Program-made: the position numbers and the translations under genes
The notes under the pieces: generated by a model
Databases searched by the model: none
The model's input: only the letters and a program-made list of their open reading frames with translations
What the model was told of the DNA's origin: nothing
NCBI RefSeq assembly: GCF_017603965.1
Contig: NZ_CP071955.1
Span: forward strand, 310,001-374,000
Source of the DNA: Xanthomonas fragariae
GTDB lineage: Bacteria; Pseudomonadota; Gammaproteobacteria; Xanthomonadales; Xanthomonadaceae
DNA: 64,000 bases
Reading direction: 5' to 3'
Shown: positions 6,742 to 16,899 of the stretch, piece by piece
How the letters are laid out: each line of letters starts with the position of its first letter
How positions within the stretch are numbered: the stretch's first letter is position 1

Positions 6742-8910
6742 ATGGTGAGGCCAAAGACCAGCAATCGTCAGACGCATGCCCACAGCACTTACCAAAGCGT
6801 GTCAGAGCAGGCGATTGGCCGGCCGGCAAGCCCGGGCGCCGCTCCGGCCGGAATGCCGTCGTCGTCAGCGCCTTCTGGCGTCCTCAACGAACTGCCAGCT
6901 CGACCGACTAAGCGCCGTCGCACCGAAGCATCTGCTGCGCGTTCGGCGCCGGAATCGGTCGCGCATCCGGCTCGGAACGGCACATCAATACCGTTTTCCT
7001 CCTCCGCGTTGCCGTACGGCGACCTGCCCCCCAACAGTCATGTTTCTCATTCTCAGTTTTGGCGCGCTGATGCGCCTGAACCCCAGGCGACAACAGCGCA
7101 GCAGCCTGCTTTGGATAACGCGGCAGTTCATGAAGACTGTCGGGCGGCAGATAATCGCCCACCCTTGAGCGGTAAGCTCGGCGAGTTCGCCCAGCTAAGC
7201 GAACAGATTCGAAGCGGAACCAGGCGGTCAGGCTCCAAGACAATCTATCAAGCCGACAAGGAACTCATCGCGCAGTTTGTAGAAGGCGCAGAGCGCGGGG
7301 GCAGCAGCTTCGCGGCCACAAAAACGCACGCCAAGATGTTGATACGTTTTAGCGATTGGCTCAGGCAGCAGAGCATGGGTGGTCTGCAAGAGGGGCTCAT
7401 CAAAAAAGAGCTGAGAGACGATGCCACGAATTTCCAAAAAGGGATGAAACGCGATTTCCTGGCCACGGCACTGAACTATCTGCATGCCTTCGAATCTAGC
7501 CCCGAGGGAACGGTAAAAATCCCGGTTATCCCCCGCCACGAGGCTTCTGACGGTGATAAAAAACTCATCAATGATGCGCTTTCTGCTGACCCCTCGTATG
7601 CAACCGCCTTGCGCGCGTTCAGTGCATGGCTCCATGCCCAGGGTAAAGAGGGATTGTGCGAAACAGGCAGACTGCACTCCCAAGCCTTGATGGATGACGC
7701 CAAAAAATTCGCAAAAACGCGCTTGGCGAGCAGTAGAAAGTCGGTCAGTGCACTGCGGCAACTGCGGCAACTGCGGAAATTTAAAATCAACGGAGAGACG
7801 GACCTCTGGAATGATATTAATGCGCGTGAGATCCAGGAAGTCGACAGCCAACTCAGGCAGCAATACCAATATGCTTTGTCGGCTGCTTTGTCAGCGTCCG
7901 GCCCCGAAAAGAAATACAATTGTGGGCAAACCTACTCCAATAAGATGTTAAGCTTGGTGCGCCGCTTCAGCGGTTGGCTAAAGGCGAATCAGAAGGCGGC
8001 AATGGCGACGCGTTTGCACGATACAACGCTGGATGACGATTTTAATATATTTACCAATATAAATTGCAAAAACCATGACAGGAATATGAGAAGCATGCTG
8101 GCGCAAATGCGGGATATTTTTCCTTCTGACGTGCAGTCGTCCGAGCAGGGCAATAAGCTTCAGGCCCACGAGGTGGACCGCCGACTCAGCGAGCAATTTA
8201 TAGCTGATTTTTTGGCGCCCGGCCGCGAGACGACATCCATTGACCAGGAAAAATACGCCGGCTTGCTGTCAGCCCATGTGCGCCACTTCAGCGCCTGGCT
8301 ACAGGAGAACGAAAAGGAGCCATTGGTGTCGCGTTTGCACGAGCCAATGCTGGATAGGGATTTGGAGCTTTACATCCGTGGCAAGGGCTTAGGCTACAAA
8401 AGTGTTATGAGACACATGCTGATGCAAGTGCGCCAGATGTATCCTTCCAACGAGGAGTTGCCCGACCTCGGAAGCAGAGCCGAACCGGCGGAGCCTTCCT
8501 ACTCCTTCATGTTTCCACTCACTCCTGAGGGTGGTTGGCCGCAGGCGCCTGAAGGCGACTGGATCCCCGATACGCCAGAGCAGGAGGTGACGGGACCTGC
8601 GTCGTCCGCTCAGCCCGAGGCGTCGAGTTACAACATTCCATTCGACTGGGAGGCACCGTATCAAGAAGCGACAGAGCCGCAGCACACCATCGCGATGTCG
8701 CAAGCGTCAATACTGAGCTTCGACGAGAAGGATACTGGGCCCAGTTGGAAGCGTGGTGTACAGCAGGTTCCCGAATGGCTATTGCAGCATGAGGTTCGCG
8801 ATAAGCAGATGGTTCATATCCGTGGCATTGCGTATCGCGTCGTTACCAAACAGCGCGAGGTCGATGGGGTGAACCAGGCCCAACTTTGGCTTAATCCAGA
8901 ACAATTTTGA
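6742..8910 (+). CDS. Candidate type III effector with four FSxWL repeats, copy 3
   Basis: This 722-residue paralogue has RPTKRRR at 54-60, FSDWL/FSAWL/FSGWL/FSAWL repeat cores, an acidic aromatic C-terminal region and the full WLNPEQF tail. The N-terminal two thirds are closest to copy 2, while the last 245 codons match copy 1 exactly, so the gene is a mosaic. Only the last 25 or so bases of the leader (ATGAAGCGGAGCG and an A-tract) are shared with the other copies. The PIP promoter is missing and the upstream DNA is transposon debris. Expression may depend on read-through from copy 2 or may be lost. The ATG at 6742 is out of frame with the ATG at 6725, whose frame stops after seven codons. 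Confidence 0.75.
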   Translation: MVRPKTSNRQTHAHSTYQSVSEQAIGRPASPGAAPAGMPSSSAPSGVLNELPARPTKRRRTEASAARSAPESVAHPARNGTSIPFSSSALPYGDLPPNSHVSHSQFWRADAPEPQATTAQQPALDNAAVHEDCRAADNRPPLSGKLGEFAQLSEQIRSGTRRSGSKTIYQADKELIAQFVEGAERGGSSFAATKTHAKMLIRFSDWLRQQSMGGLQEGLIKKELRDDATNFQKGMKRDFLATALNYLHAFESSPEGTVKIPVIPRHEASDGDKKLINDALSADPSYATALRAFSAWLHAQGKEGLCETGRLHSQALMDDAKKFAKTRLASSRKSVSALRQLRQLRKFKINGETDLWNDINAREIQEVDSQLRQQYQYALSAALSASGPEKKYNCGQTYSNKMLSLVRRFSGWLKANQKAAMATRLHDTTLDDDFNIFTNINCKNHDRNMRSMLAQMRDIFPSDVQSSEQGNKLQAHEVDRRLSEQFIADFLAPGRETTSIDQEKYAGLLSAHVRHFSAWLQENEKEPLVSRLHEPMLDRDLELYIRGKGLGYKSVMRHMLMQVRQMYPSNEELPDLGSRAEPAEPSYSFMFPLTPEGGWPQAPEGDWIPDTPEQEVTGPASSAQPEASSYNIPFDWEAPYQEATEPQHTIAMSQASILSFDEKDTGPSWKRGVQQVPEWLLQHEVRDKQMVHIRGIAYRVVTKQREVDGVNQAQLWLNPEQF

Positions 8911-8924
8911 GGTGCTGAGCGATT
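8176..8924 (+). repeat. 749-bp block shared with 2940-3688
   Basis: Partner of the block in copy 1, offset by 5236 bases. It covers the fourth repeat, C-terminal region and 14 bases past the stop codon; divergence begins immediately after GAGCGATT. Confidence 0.85.
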
Positions 8925-8989
8925 CGCCCCATGCGTGTGGACACGTTGCATCACGCATCGTCGATGCCGTGCGCTGACATCCCGCCAGA

Positions 8990-9253
8990 AGTGGCTAGCA
9001 AAACACAGAAAGTCGCCGTCAGCAGATGATGAAACGAGCGAGCGCAACGCCAGGTCGATAGCGCTGCGGCGTTCCAAGTGAATGAGCAGTTCGCCCCTCC
9101 CTGCAAACCAGGTTTGGGGGTGTTTGATGCTCCTGCAATGCGGCCCAACAAATCTTTGTGCCCAATCCTCTTGCGGGCGAGGCGCGCAATGATGCCGCGC
9201 CGCTTGAGGTGATCGCGGCAGCGGTCGATGTCGATCGCATTGCGACGTGCCAT
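8990..9253 (-). pseudogene. 3' remnant of an IS5-family transposase gene
   Basis: The minus strand reads IDIDRCRDHLKRRGIIARLARKR, matching DIERCRTSLKQRGIIARIARK in the element at 36569-37450; the rest is frameshifted. The left end, AGTGGCTAGCAAAAC near 8991, resembles that element's terminal repeat. The N-terminal half and right end are gone. The remnant separates effector copy 3 from glpK. The following bases up to 9444 hold only a weak hairpin (9364-9391). Confidence 0.75.
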
Positions 9254-9444
9254 GACCGCAATTTTCGCTATTATCGATATAGCAGCAAGAGGTTGTGTTG
9301 GCTGCTATTACAGTGAACGAAAGAATAGAGTGCTACTTAACGTGGTCGTCAGGTGGCATGCACTACGCGGCGGTATCGCAGTAGCCGCGTAACGAATGCC
9401 GCTTCGCGCACCTACACGTGCCTGACAGCTGCGCAATAGCTCTC

Positions 9445-11070
<1,626 letters not shown>

Positions 11071-11084
11071 TCAAGGCAGGGCAA

Positions 11085-11906
11085 TCACGGCGGATCGAGC
11101 GGCCGCGTACCGCCCTGCAGATGGCGCACGCGCGCCGGCAAAAACGGCAGAATCAGCCATTGGTAAGCCAGCGCACCGATAGGGCCGCCGATCAGCGGGC
11201 CGACGATCGGAATCCACCAGTAATTGTCCTTTGCCGGCAAGGCGGCTTCGCCCCAACCAGCGAAGTAGGCGAACAACCGTGGCCCGAAGTCGCGCGCCGG
11301 GTTCATCGCCCAGGCTTCGAGATACCCCATCGACGCGCCCAACGTTGCTACCAGCAAGCCGATCATCAGCGCGCCAGAATTGGCGGTCGGCGCCGCCTCG
11401 TTGAACTGTTCGGTGATGGCAAAGACGCCGAAGATCAGGAACGCCGTGATGACGATCTGGTCGATCAGTGCATGCATCGGCGTGACTGCAAGGCCGGGTG
11501 CGGTAAAGAACATCCCAGCTGCGCCACCGGATTGGCGGGTGAGCTGATGTACTTGGTTGTAGTGGTCGATCACCGGCCCGTACAGCTGATAGACGATCGC
11601 CGCGCCCAGGAAGGCGCCGACGACTTGGGCGACCCAGTAGGGCAGCACTTTCTTCCATGAAAAATCGCGGAACAACGCCAGCGCCAGCGTCACCGCGGGA
11701 TTGGCATGCGTGCCGGAGACCGCGCCGGTGACATAAATCGCCAGCGTCACCGACAAACCCCAGGCAATGCATACGCCCCAATAAGCATTCTGGTACGGGC
11801 TGGGGTCGTAGAGGACGTACATCGCGGCGACCGAATCGCCGAGTGCGATGATGATGAATATCGCCACTGCTTCGGAGATCAACTCACCCACCAATTGGCG
11901 GCTCAT
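11085..11906 (-). CDS. glpF: Glycerol uptake facilitator (aquaglyceroporin)
   Basis: This 273-residue inner-membrane protein of the MIP family carries both pore NPA motifs, HANPAVT (NPA at 69-71) and MNPARDFGPR (NPA at 202-204). The Asp after the second NPA-Arg is typical of glycerol-conducting members. About six hydrophobic segments are apparent. It lies 140 bases upstream of glpK and 178 downstream of glpD, supporting a glycerol-utilisation unit. Confidence 0.95.
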   Translation of the reverse strand: MSRQLVGELISEAVAIFIIIALGDSVAAMYVLYDPSPYQNAYWGVCIAWGLSVTLAIYVTGAVSGTHANPAVTLALALFRDFSWKKVLPYWVAQVVGAFLGAAIVYQLYGPVIDHYNQVHQLTRQSGGAAGMFFTAPGLAVTPMHALIDQIVITAFLIFGVFAITEQFNEAAPTANSGALMIGLLVATLGASMGYLEAWAMNPARDFGPRLFAYFAGWGEAALPAKDNYWWIPIVGPLIGGPIGALAYQWLILPFLPARVRHLQGGTRPLDPP

Positions 11907-12084
11907 GCGCGCGTGCCCGTGGAGGCGTCAGCGATACAAGCGGGATGGTGCGACGCGCGTTTCAGCGCGCAGGGGTGCTCGGTGATGCGCATCTGGGTTG
12001 CCCTCAACGTGACTCAGGATGATGCCGGCGTATACGCCAGGATACGTTGCCGGACGACCCGTTCTCGCCGGCAACGCGGTATGT

Positions 12085-13596
12085 TCACGTAGATACCACA
12101 TCGGTCTGCTGGACCGATTGAGTCTGCAAATAGTCTTCCAACCGCTGCCGCCCGGCCGCATCGATACGCAAACCGAGTTTGCTGCGGCGCCACAGGATAT
12201 CGTCGGCGGTCAATGCCCACTCGTGCCGACGCAGATACTCCACCTCGGCCTGATACAGGTCCGCACCGAAGTGCGTGCCGAGCCCGGCCAGATCTTGTGC
12301 ATCGCCCAGCAGTTGTTCTGCACAGGTGCCGTAGTTGCGCACTAATCTCTGTGCGGTGGCCGCCGGCAACCAGGGATGCGCATTGCGCACACGTTCCAGC
12401 AGGCTGGCGATATCGCGTTGTTCGCCGCCCGGCAGGGCATCGCCGCGCGCGGTCCAGGCCGGCTTGCGCGCACCCAGCGCATGCGTCAGCCGGTCGACTG
12501 CCTCTTCGGCGAGCTTGCGGTAAGTGGTCAGCTTGCCACCGAACACGTTGAGCAACGGCGCGCCGTCGGCGACCACCTCCAGTTGGTAATCGCGGGTTAC
12601 TTCGGCGGCGTTGTCTTCGGCGTCGTCGAGCAACGGACGCACGCCGCTGTAGTTCCACACCACATCCTGCGAGCTGATCTGCTGTTGGAAATACAGGTTC
12701 ACCGCATCGCACAGGTACTGCACTTCGGCCGCATCGATCTTGGGTGAGGCGGGGTCGGCCGCGTAGTCCACGTCGGTGGTGCCGATCAAGGTGAAGTCGT
12801 GCTCGTACGGAATGGCGAACACGATGCGTCGGTCCGGTTGCTGAAAGATGTAGGCGTGGTCGTGGTCGAACAATTTGGGCACCACCATATGGCTGCCCTT
12901 GACCAACCGCAGCGCATGTCGATGCGGCACCGCGGCCACGTTGTCCAGGAACGATACCGCCCACGGCCCGGCCGCGTTGGCCAGCGCGCGCGCCTGCACG
13001 GTGCGGCGGCCGGCGCGGTCTTCGAGTTCGGCGTACCAGAACCCGGCATCGCGCCAGGCACCAACGCAGCGCGTGCGCGTCAGGATGGTTGCGCCGCGCC
13101 TGGCTGCATCCATTGCGTTGAGCACCACTAATCGCGCGTCCTGCACCCAGGCATCGGAATACACGAAGCCGGTGCGCAGCGATTCCTGCAGCGGCTGGCC
13201 GACCGGATGCGTGCGCAGCGACAGCTGGCGTGAGCGCGGCAGGCTGCGCTTGCCGCCACCCAGATGGTCGTACAGGAACAGGCCGGCGCGAATCATCCAC
13301 GCCGGGCGCAGATGCGGCTGGTGCGGCAACAAAAAGCGCAGCGGCCAGATGATGTGCGGCGCCAGCCGCAGCAGCACTTCGCGCTCGGCCAGCGCCTTGC
13401 CGACCAGCGAGAATTCGTACTGCTCCAGATAGCGCAGGCCGCCGTGGATGAGTTTGGTGCTGGCGCTGCTGGTATGGGCGGCCAGATCGTCCTGCTCGCA
13501 CAGGCACACCGACAAGCCGCGGCCGGCCGCATCGCGGGCGATGCCGACCCCATTGATGCCGCCGCCTATCACCAGAAGATCGTACCGCTCGCCCAT
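12085..13596 (-). CDS. glpD: Aerobic glycerol-3-phosphate dehydrogenase
   Basis: This 503-residue FAD enzyme oxidises sn-glycerol 3-phosphate to dihydroxyacetone phosphate and passes electrons to the respiratory quinone pool at the inner membrane. The dinucleotide-binding LLVIGGGINGVGIARDAAGRG lies at the N-terminus, and HGGLRYLEQYEF and GTTDVDY are typical of GlpD. The ATG at 13596 was preferred to the upstream in-frame codon at 13620 because it starts directly before the FAD motif, as in the family. It lies between glpR and glpF. Confidence 0.95.
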   Translation of the reverse strand: MGERYDLLVIGGGINGVGIARDAAGRGLSVCLCEQDDLAAHTSSASTKLIHGGLRYLEQYEFSLVGKALAEREVLLRLAPHIIWPLRFLLPHQPHLRPAWMIRAGLFLYDHLGGGKRSLPRSRQLSLRTHPVGQPLQESLRTGFVYSDAWVQDARLVVLNAMDAARRGATILTRTRCVGAWRDAGFWYAELEDRAGRRTVQARALANAAGPWAVSFLDNVAAVPHRHALRLVKGSHMVVPKLFDHDHAYIFQQPDRRIVFAIPYEHDFTLIGTTDVDYAADPASPKIDAAEVQYLCDAVNLYFQQQISSQDVVWNYSGVRPLLDDAEDNAAEVTRDYQLEVVADGAPLLNVFGGKLTTYRKLAEEAVDRLTHALGARKPAWTARGDALPGGEQRDIASLLERVRNAHPWLPAATAQRLVRNYGTCAEQLLGDAQDLAGLGTHFGADLYQAEVEYLRRHEWALTADDILWRRSKLGLRIDAAGRQRLEDYLQTQSVQQTDVVST

Positions 13597-13643
13597 CGGT
13601 GTCTCCGTCCGGGCGCGCATGTGAGCGAACCCAAGTTGTCGTT

Positions 13644-13662
13644 TTCAAACATATTCGAACAT
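13644..13662. promoter_or_regulatory. Possible GlpR operator upstream of glpD
   Basis: TTCAAACAT (13644-13652) and TTCGAACAT (13654-13662) form a direct repeat ten bases apart in the glpD upstream region. The second unit matches the ATGTTCG half-site of known GlpR operators read on the other strand. A further TTCGATCCGAACTTCGAA lies near 13743. Binding by the adjacent GlpR is inferred. Confidence 0.4.
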
Positions 13663-13822
13663 GGAGCCTTGTTGCCGCGTGAATCTAAGGATTGGCTATG
13701 TTTTAGCGCAAGAGGCGAATGGTATGAGCTATCAAGGCGCGACGTTCGATCCGAACTTCGAATGCGGTTGCGCCCCTGTCGGCTGCCGCACATAAAAAAC
13801 GCACAAAAACGAACACCGATCG

Positions 13823-14650
13823 TTAGCCGACGCCGCCAGCGTCTGCCAGATGCACGCGGGTGCCGGCCTCGGCCAGTATCGCGGCCAGTTCCTGCGGCGG
13901 TGGTCGGTCGGTGAACCAGTCGTGTATCTGGGCGATCGCCCCCAGCCGCACCATGGCGTTGCGGCCGAATTTACTGTGGTCTGCGGCCAGCAGTACCTGC
14001 CGCGAGTGCTCGATGATGGCCTGGGCCACGCGCACTTCCTGATAGTCGAAGTCCAGCAAGGCGCCATCCAGATCGATGCCGGAAATGCCGATCACTCCGA
14101 AATCCACTTTGAACTGGCGGATCAGCTCCACCGTCGCCTCCCCGGTCACGCCCTGGTCGCGCCCGCGCACCACACCGCCGGCCACAATCACCTCGAAGCT
14201 CGGGTTGGCGCTGAGCATCACCGCCACGTTGAGGTTGTTGGTGATCACGCGCAGGCCGCGGTGCTGCAGCAATGCACGCGCCACCTCTTCGTTGGTGGTG
14301 CCGAGGTTGATGAACAGCGAGGCATCGTCGGGAATGAAGCGCGCGAGATGTGCAGCGATGAGCTGCTTCTCGCGCGGCTGTAGCGTTTTGCGTGCGGTAT
14401 AGGCTAGGTTTTCCACGCTCGAGGGCATGCTGACGCCGCCGTGGTAACGGCGCAGCACGCCGGCATCGCACAGCAAGGTCAGATCGCGACGGATGGTCTG
14501 CGGCGTGACCTCAAAGCGCGTCGCTAGGCCCTCCACGTCGGCAAAGCCCTGCTGTCGTACCAATGCCACCAATTGCTCCTGGCGCGGGTTCAACGCCAGC
14601 GCCGGGACAGTCTTGTAGTGAGTCGACTCCATGCGCAGATGATCGCGCAT
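13823..14650 (-). CDS. glpR: DeoR-family glycerol-3-phosphate regulon repressor
   Basis: The protein is 275 residues, or 269 if the ATG at 14632 is used. An N-terminal DeoR helix-turn-helix (RQEQLVALVRQQGFADVEGL, then VTPQTIRRDLTLLCDAG) is followed by the sugar-phosphate sensor domain with ITNNLNVA, VAGGVVRG and ADHSKFGR. Family members repress glycerol genes and release DNA on binding glycerol 3-phosphate. Its position just upstream of glpD, same strand, supports this identity. Confidence 0.88.
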   Translation of the reverse strand: MRDHLRMESTHYKTVPALALNPRQEQLVALVRQQGFADVEGLATRFEVTPQTIRRDLTLLCDAGVLRRYHGGVSMPSSVENLAYTARKTLQPREKQLIAAHLARFIPDDASLFINLGTTNEEVARALLQHRGLRVITNNLNVAVMLSANPSFEVIVAGGVVRGRDQGVTGEATVELIRQFKVDFGVIGISGIDLDGALLDFDYQEVRVAQAIIEHSRQVLLAADHSKFGRNAMVRLGAIAQIHDWFTDRPPPQELAAILAEAGTRVHLADAGGVG

Positions 14651-14932
14651 GGACTTGCATCTGCACAGCCACGGCGGCGTGCTCTATGCCGACGCGGCAG
14701 TGTTCGCGCTGGCACCGCAGTTGGGCACAAGGCGCATGCGCACGCCTTGGTCGAACAGGTCGTGGCACGCGCACCGGCGCAGCAGCATGTGCGCGAGGTG
14801 CTCAGCGACGTTACGCAAGTGAGCGCGGTGCCCGCGCAAGCGCAACTGCATGCAGTGTCCGATGCGGACAGCTTGCGCGGTATGTCGTCGGTCTGGATCG
14901 ATCGCGTGCCGGCCGGCTCTTCTCTCCGTTGA
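14647..14932 (+). pseudogene. pcaB: C-terminal remnant of 3-carboxy-cis,cis-muconate cycloisomerase
   Basis: GGVLYADAAVFALAPQLG is read in one frame from 14647. Near 14717 the reading passes to another frame, giving ALVEQVVARAPAQQHVREVL and then GMSSVWIDR. Together these match the C-terminal helices of PcaB, an enzyme of the protocatechuate branch of the beta-ketoadipate pathway. The catalytic N-terminal two thirds are absent and the frame is broken, so this is dead DNA. Confidence 0.65.
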
Positions 14933-14989
14933 CGGTGCCTGGATGGCTTATGTCCAGTCATTCAATGCTTTGTGACGATGTCGATGCAG

Positions 14990-15398
14990 GCCCCGACTTC
15001 ACGCCATCGCCCGCTCAACCATTGCATGCGCTCAGCACCACGGCCGCGGCATCACTGCCGATGCCGCGCCGTCCGGCGTCCAGGCCGCCTACGGCGATAA
15101 TGTACTGGCAGCCGATCCGGTGCGCACGGACTGGCGCGCGAAGGAGCAATTCGCTTTCCATCCCGAGCGGGTGACAACGCTGCCGGTGTTGCTGCTGCGA
15201 GGCGTCGACGATCCGATCGCCACGCAGTCAGACAATCCCTACCTGTGCGCACGCCTGCGCAGCGAAGATCGCAGCTGGGTCGCCTTGCCGCACGCCGATC
15301 ATGTGGCGCATGTCGAAAACACCCATGCCGCCTGGATGGATGCGGTGGTCAGCTTTCTGCATCGGCCGCGTTCAGCGCGCCTGGCGGCGGCGCAGTAG
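14990..15398 (+). pseudogene. 3' fragment of an alpha/beta hydrolase gene
   Basis: From about 15024 the frame reads QHHGRGITADAA, then YGDNVLAADPVRTDW, then LPVLLLRGVDDPIATQ and ALPHADHVAHVENTHAAW. The last two segments hold the acid (DDP) and His (HADH) positions of an alpha/beta hydrolase. The nucleophile-elbow half of the protein is missing and there is no credible start codon. The fragment ends exactly at an insertion-sequence end (15398). Confidence 0.65.
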
Positions 15399-15416
15399 TT
15401 TTGTTAGCCGCTCTTA
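15398..15416. mobile_element. Solo terminal repeat of an IS5-type element or MITE
   Basis: GTTTTGTTAGCCGCTCT followed by TA is the same end as on the elements at 36569-37450 and 30458-30598. No internal sequence remains. It sits precisely between the hydrolase fragment and the truncated regulator and so marks a deletion junction. Confidence 0.7.
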
Positions 15417-15570
15417 GCACCACCAGCCCGCGCTCCAGCGAGGTCATGAAGTCCGGGTCGCCCCGGGCGGTTGCGATTTGCTGCATCAACTCATGCGGCA
15501 GACCGCGCTGGCTACCGGCCGCGACCACGGCGGCGGGACGTTTACGGCGTCTGGAGGAGGGCTCGGGCAT
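15417..15570 (-). pseudogene. Truncated PcaR/PobR-type IclR regulator (N-terminus only)
   Basis: About 50 codons remain, starting at the ATG at 15570. The protein contains GDPDFMTSLERGLVVLRA, close to the GDPDFMTSLARGLAVI opening of PcaR, the IclR-type activator of protocatechuate degradation genes. The helix-turn-helix and ligand domains are gone; the frame runs into the insertion-sequence end at 15416 and stops in foreign sequence. With the pcaB fragment it indicates that a pca cluster once lay here. Confidence 0.7.
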
Positions 15571-15696
15571 TGGAACGCGGATGGAACAGGTCCCCTGCAT
15601 GGTAAGCGCGCGCCAATGCATGCTCCGCATGTAAGCGCTTCACCCTGCTTGCCGCATAATCGCCGCTGGTTTGTTTCGGATCGGTCCTCTTAGTCC

Positions 15697-16557
15697 ATGA
15701 AAACCCCCAAGGGCCTGCAGCCGCTGATCGACGACGGCATTATCGACGAGGTGTTGCGACCACTGAAGAGCGGTAAGGAAGCCTCCGTCTATGTGGTCAG
15801 CACAGGCGCCGACATCCTGTGCGCCAAGGTCTACAAAGACATGGCGCAGCGCAGCTTCCAGGCGCGCGTGCAGTACCAGGAAGGCCGCAAGGTGCGTGGT
15901 AGCCGTCAGGCACGTGCGATGGGCAAGGCCACCAAGTTCGGCCGGCGCGAAGCCGAAACCGCGTGGAAGAACACCGAAGCCGAGGTGCTCTATCAATTGA
16001 TGGACGCCAGCGTGCACGTGCCCAAGCCGCGCGGTTATTTCCACGGCGTGCTGCTGATGGATCTGGTCACCGACGAAGCCGGCCACAGCGCACCGCGGCT
16101 GGGTGAAGTGGACCTGGAACCGGAGCAGGCGCGCCTCTTCCACACCAGCCTGATCGGCGACGTGGTCAAGATGCTGTCGCTTGGTCTTGTACATGGCGAT
16201 CTGTCCGAATACAACGTGCTGGTCTCGCCCGATGGCCCGGTGTTGATCGACTTTCCGCAGGTGGTCAGCGCTGCCGGCAACAACGCCGCGCGCGACATGC
16301 TGCTGCGCGACGTGCACAACCTGCGCGACTGCCTCGGCCGCTTTGCCCCCGAGTTGCTGGAAACCTATTACGGCGAAGAGATGTGGGCGCTGTTCGAAAA
16401 GGGCGAACTGCGCCCGGACAGCGTGCTGACCGGGCGTTTCAAGTTCGACACCCGCCGCGTCGATGTGCGCGCCATCCGTGCTTCGATCGAAGATGCACGC
16501 CAGGAAAATCTTATCCGTCAGCAAGGCCGCGCAGCGGCCGCGGAGGACGAAGACTAG
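15697..16557 (+). CDS. RIO1-type atypical serine/threonine protein kinase
   Basis: This 286-residue cytoplasmic protein has a RIO kinase fold: ATP-binding segment SGKEASVYVV at 25-34 with Lys44 in AKVYK, catalytic loop HGDLSEYN at 166-173, and metal-binding LIDF at 183-186. In eukaryotes and archaea RIO kinases act in ribosome maturation; bacterial substrates are poorly known. The protein looks complete. It stands alone, divergent from the truncated IclR gene and convergent with mnmG. Confidence 0.88.
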   Translation: MKTPKGLQPLIDDGIIDEVLRPLKSGKEASVYVVSTGADILCAKVYKDMAQRSFQARVQYQEGRKVRGSRQARAMGKATKFGRREAETAWKNTEAEVLYQLMDASVHVPKPRGYFHGVLLMDLVTDEAGHSAPRLGEVDLEPEQARLFHTSLIGDVVKMLSLGLVHGDLSEYNVLVSPDGPVLIDFPQVVSAAGNNAARDMLLRDVHNLRDCLGRFAPELLETYYGEEMWALFEKGELRPDSVLTGRFKFDTRRVDVRAIRASIEDARQENLIRQQGRAAAAEDED

Positions 16558-16899
16558 GCCGGTGTGCTGCGCGCTCTACGGCGCGATAGCAGCAACAGTG
16601 CAGTGGCACTTCGTACGCGAGGGCTGCACACCGCGGTCGGTTTTTCGTGGCAGCGTGCGTTGGCCCAACGGACGCGATACAGCGCAGCAAGACCCGGAGC
16701 AGCGCTGATTCTTGTGCATGCTCGCGCCAACGATCCGCAGCGCAGCCACAAAGCCCGACAACACGGGTGTTCGCAGCGCTGCCAAGCAGGTTTGCCAACG
16801 CCAGTGGAACTATTCAAGAATTTAGAGCGACTAATAAACTGTCATGCTGGTTAATCGGTCACGCGTGATGACGCATCGCCGATCGCAACTACAAACCAC
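16558..16899. other. Convergent intergenic region, no gene seen
   Basis: These 342 bases lie between the stop codons of the RIO kinase and mnmG. The short frames present have no convincing start, codon pattern or family resemblance. No strong terminator hairpin was found. Confidence 0.6.

Noticed and set aside
6248..6748. A separate gene between effector copies 2 and 3
   Set aside because: Its translation is a patchwork of the copy 2 tail, an out-of-frame transposase remnant, the MITE and the copy 3 leader.
1506..8910. TAL effectors
   Set aside because: There are no 33-35-residue repeats with variable di-residues; only a loose resemblance of the GVLxELxARPTKR segment to the N-terminus of TAL effectors.
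9364..9391. Terminator after glpK
   Set aside because: An 8-bp stem with a 12-base loop and no T-run on the minus strand; too weak to call.
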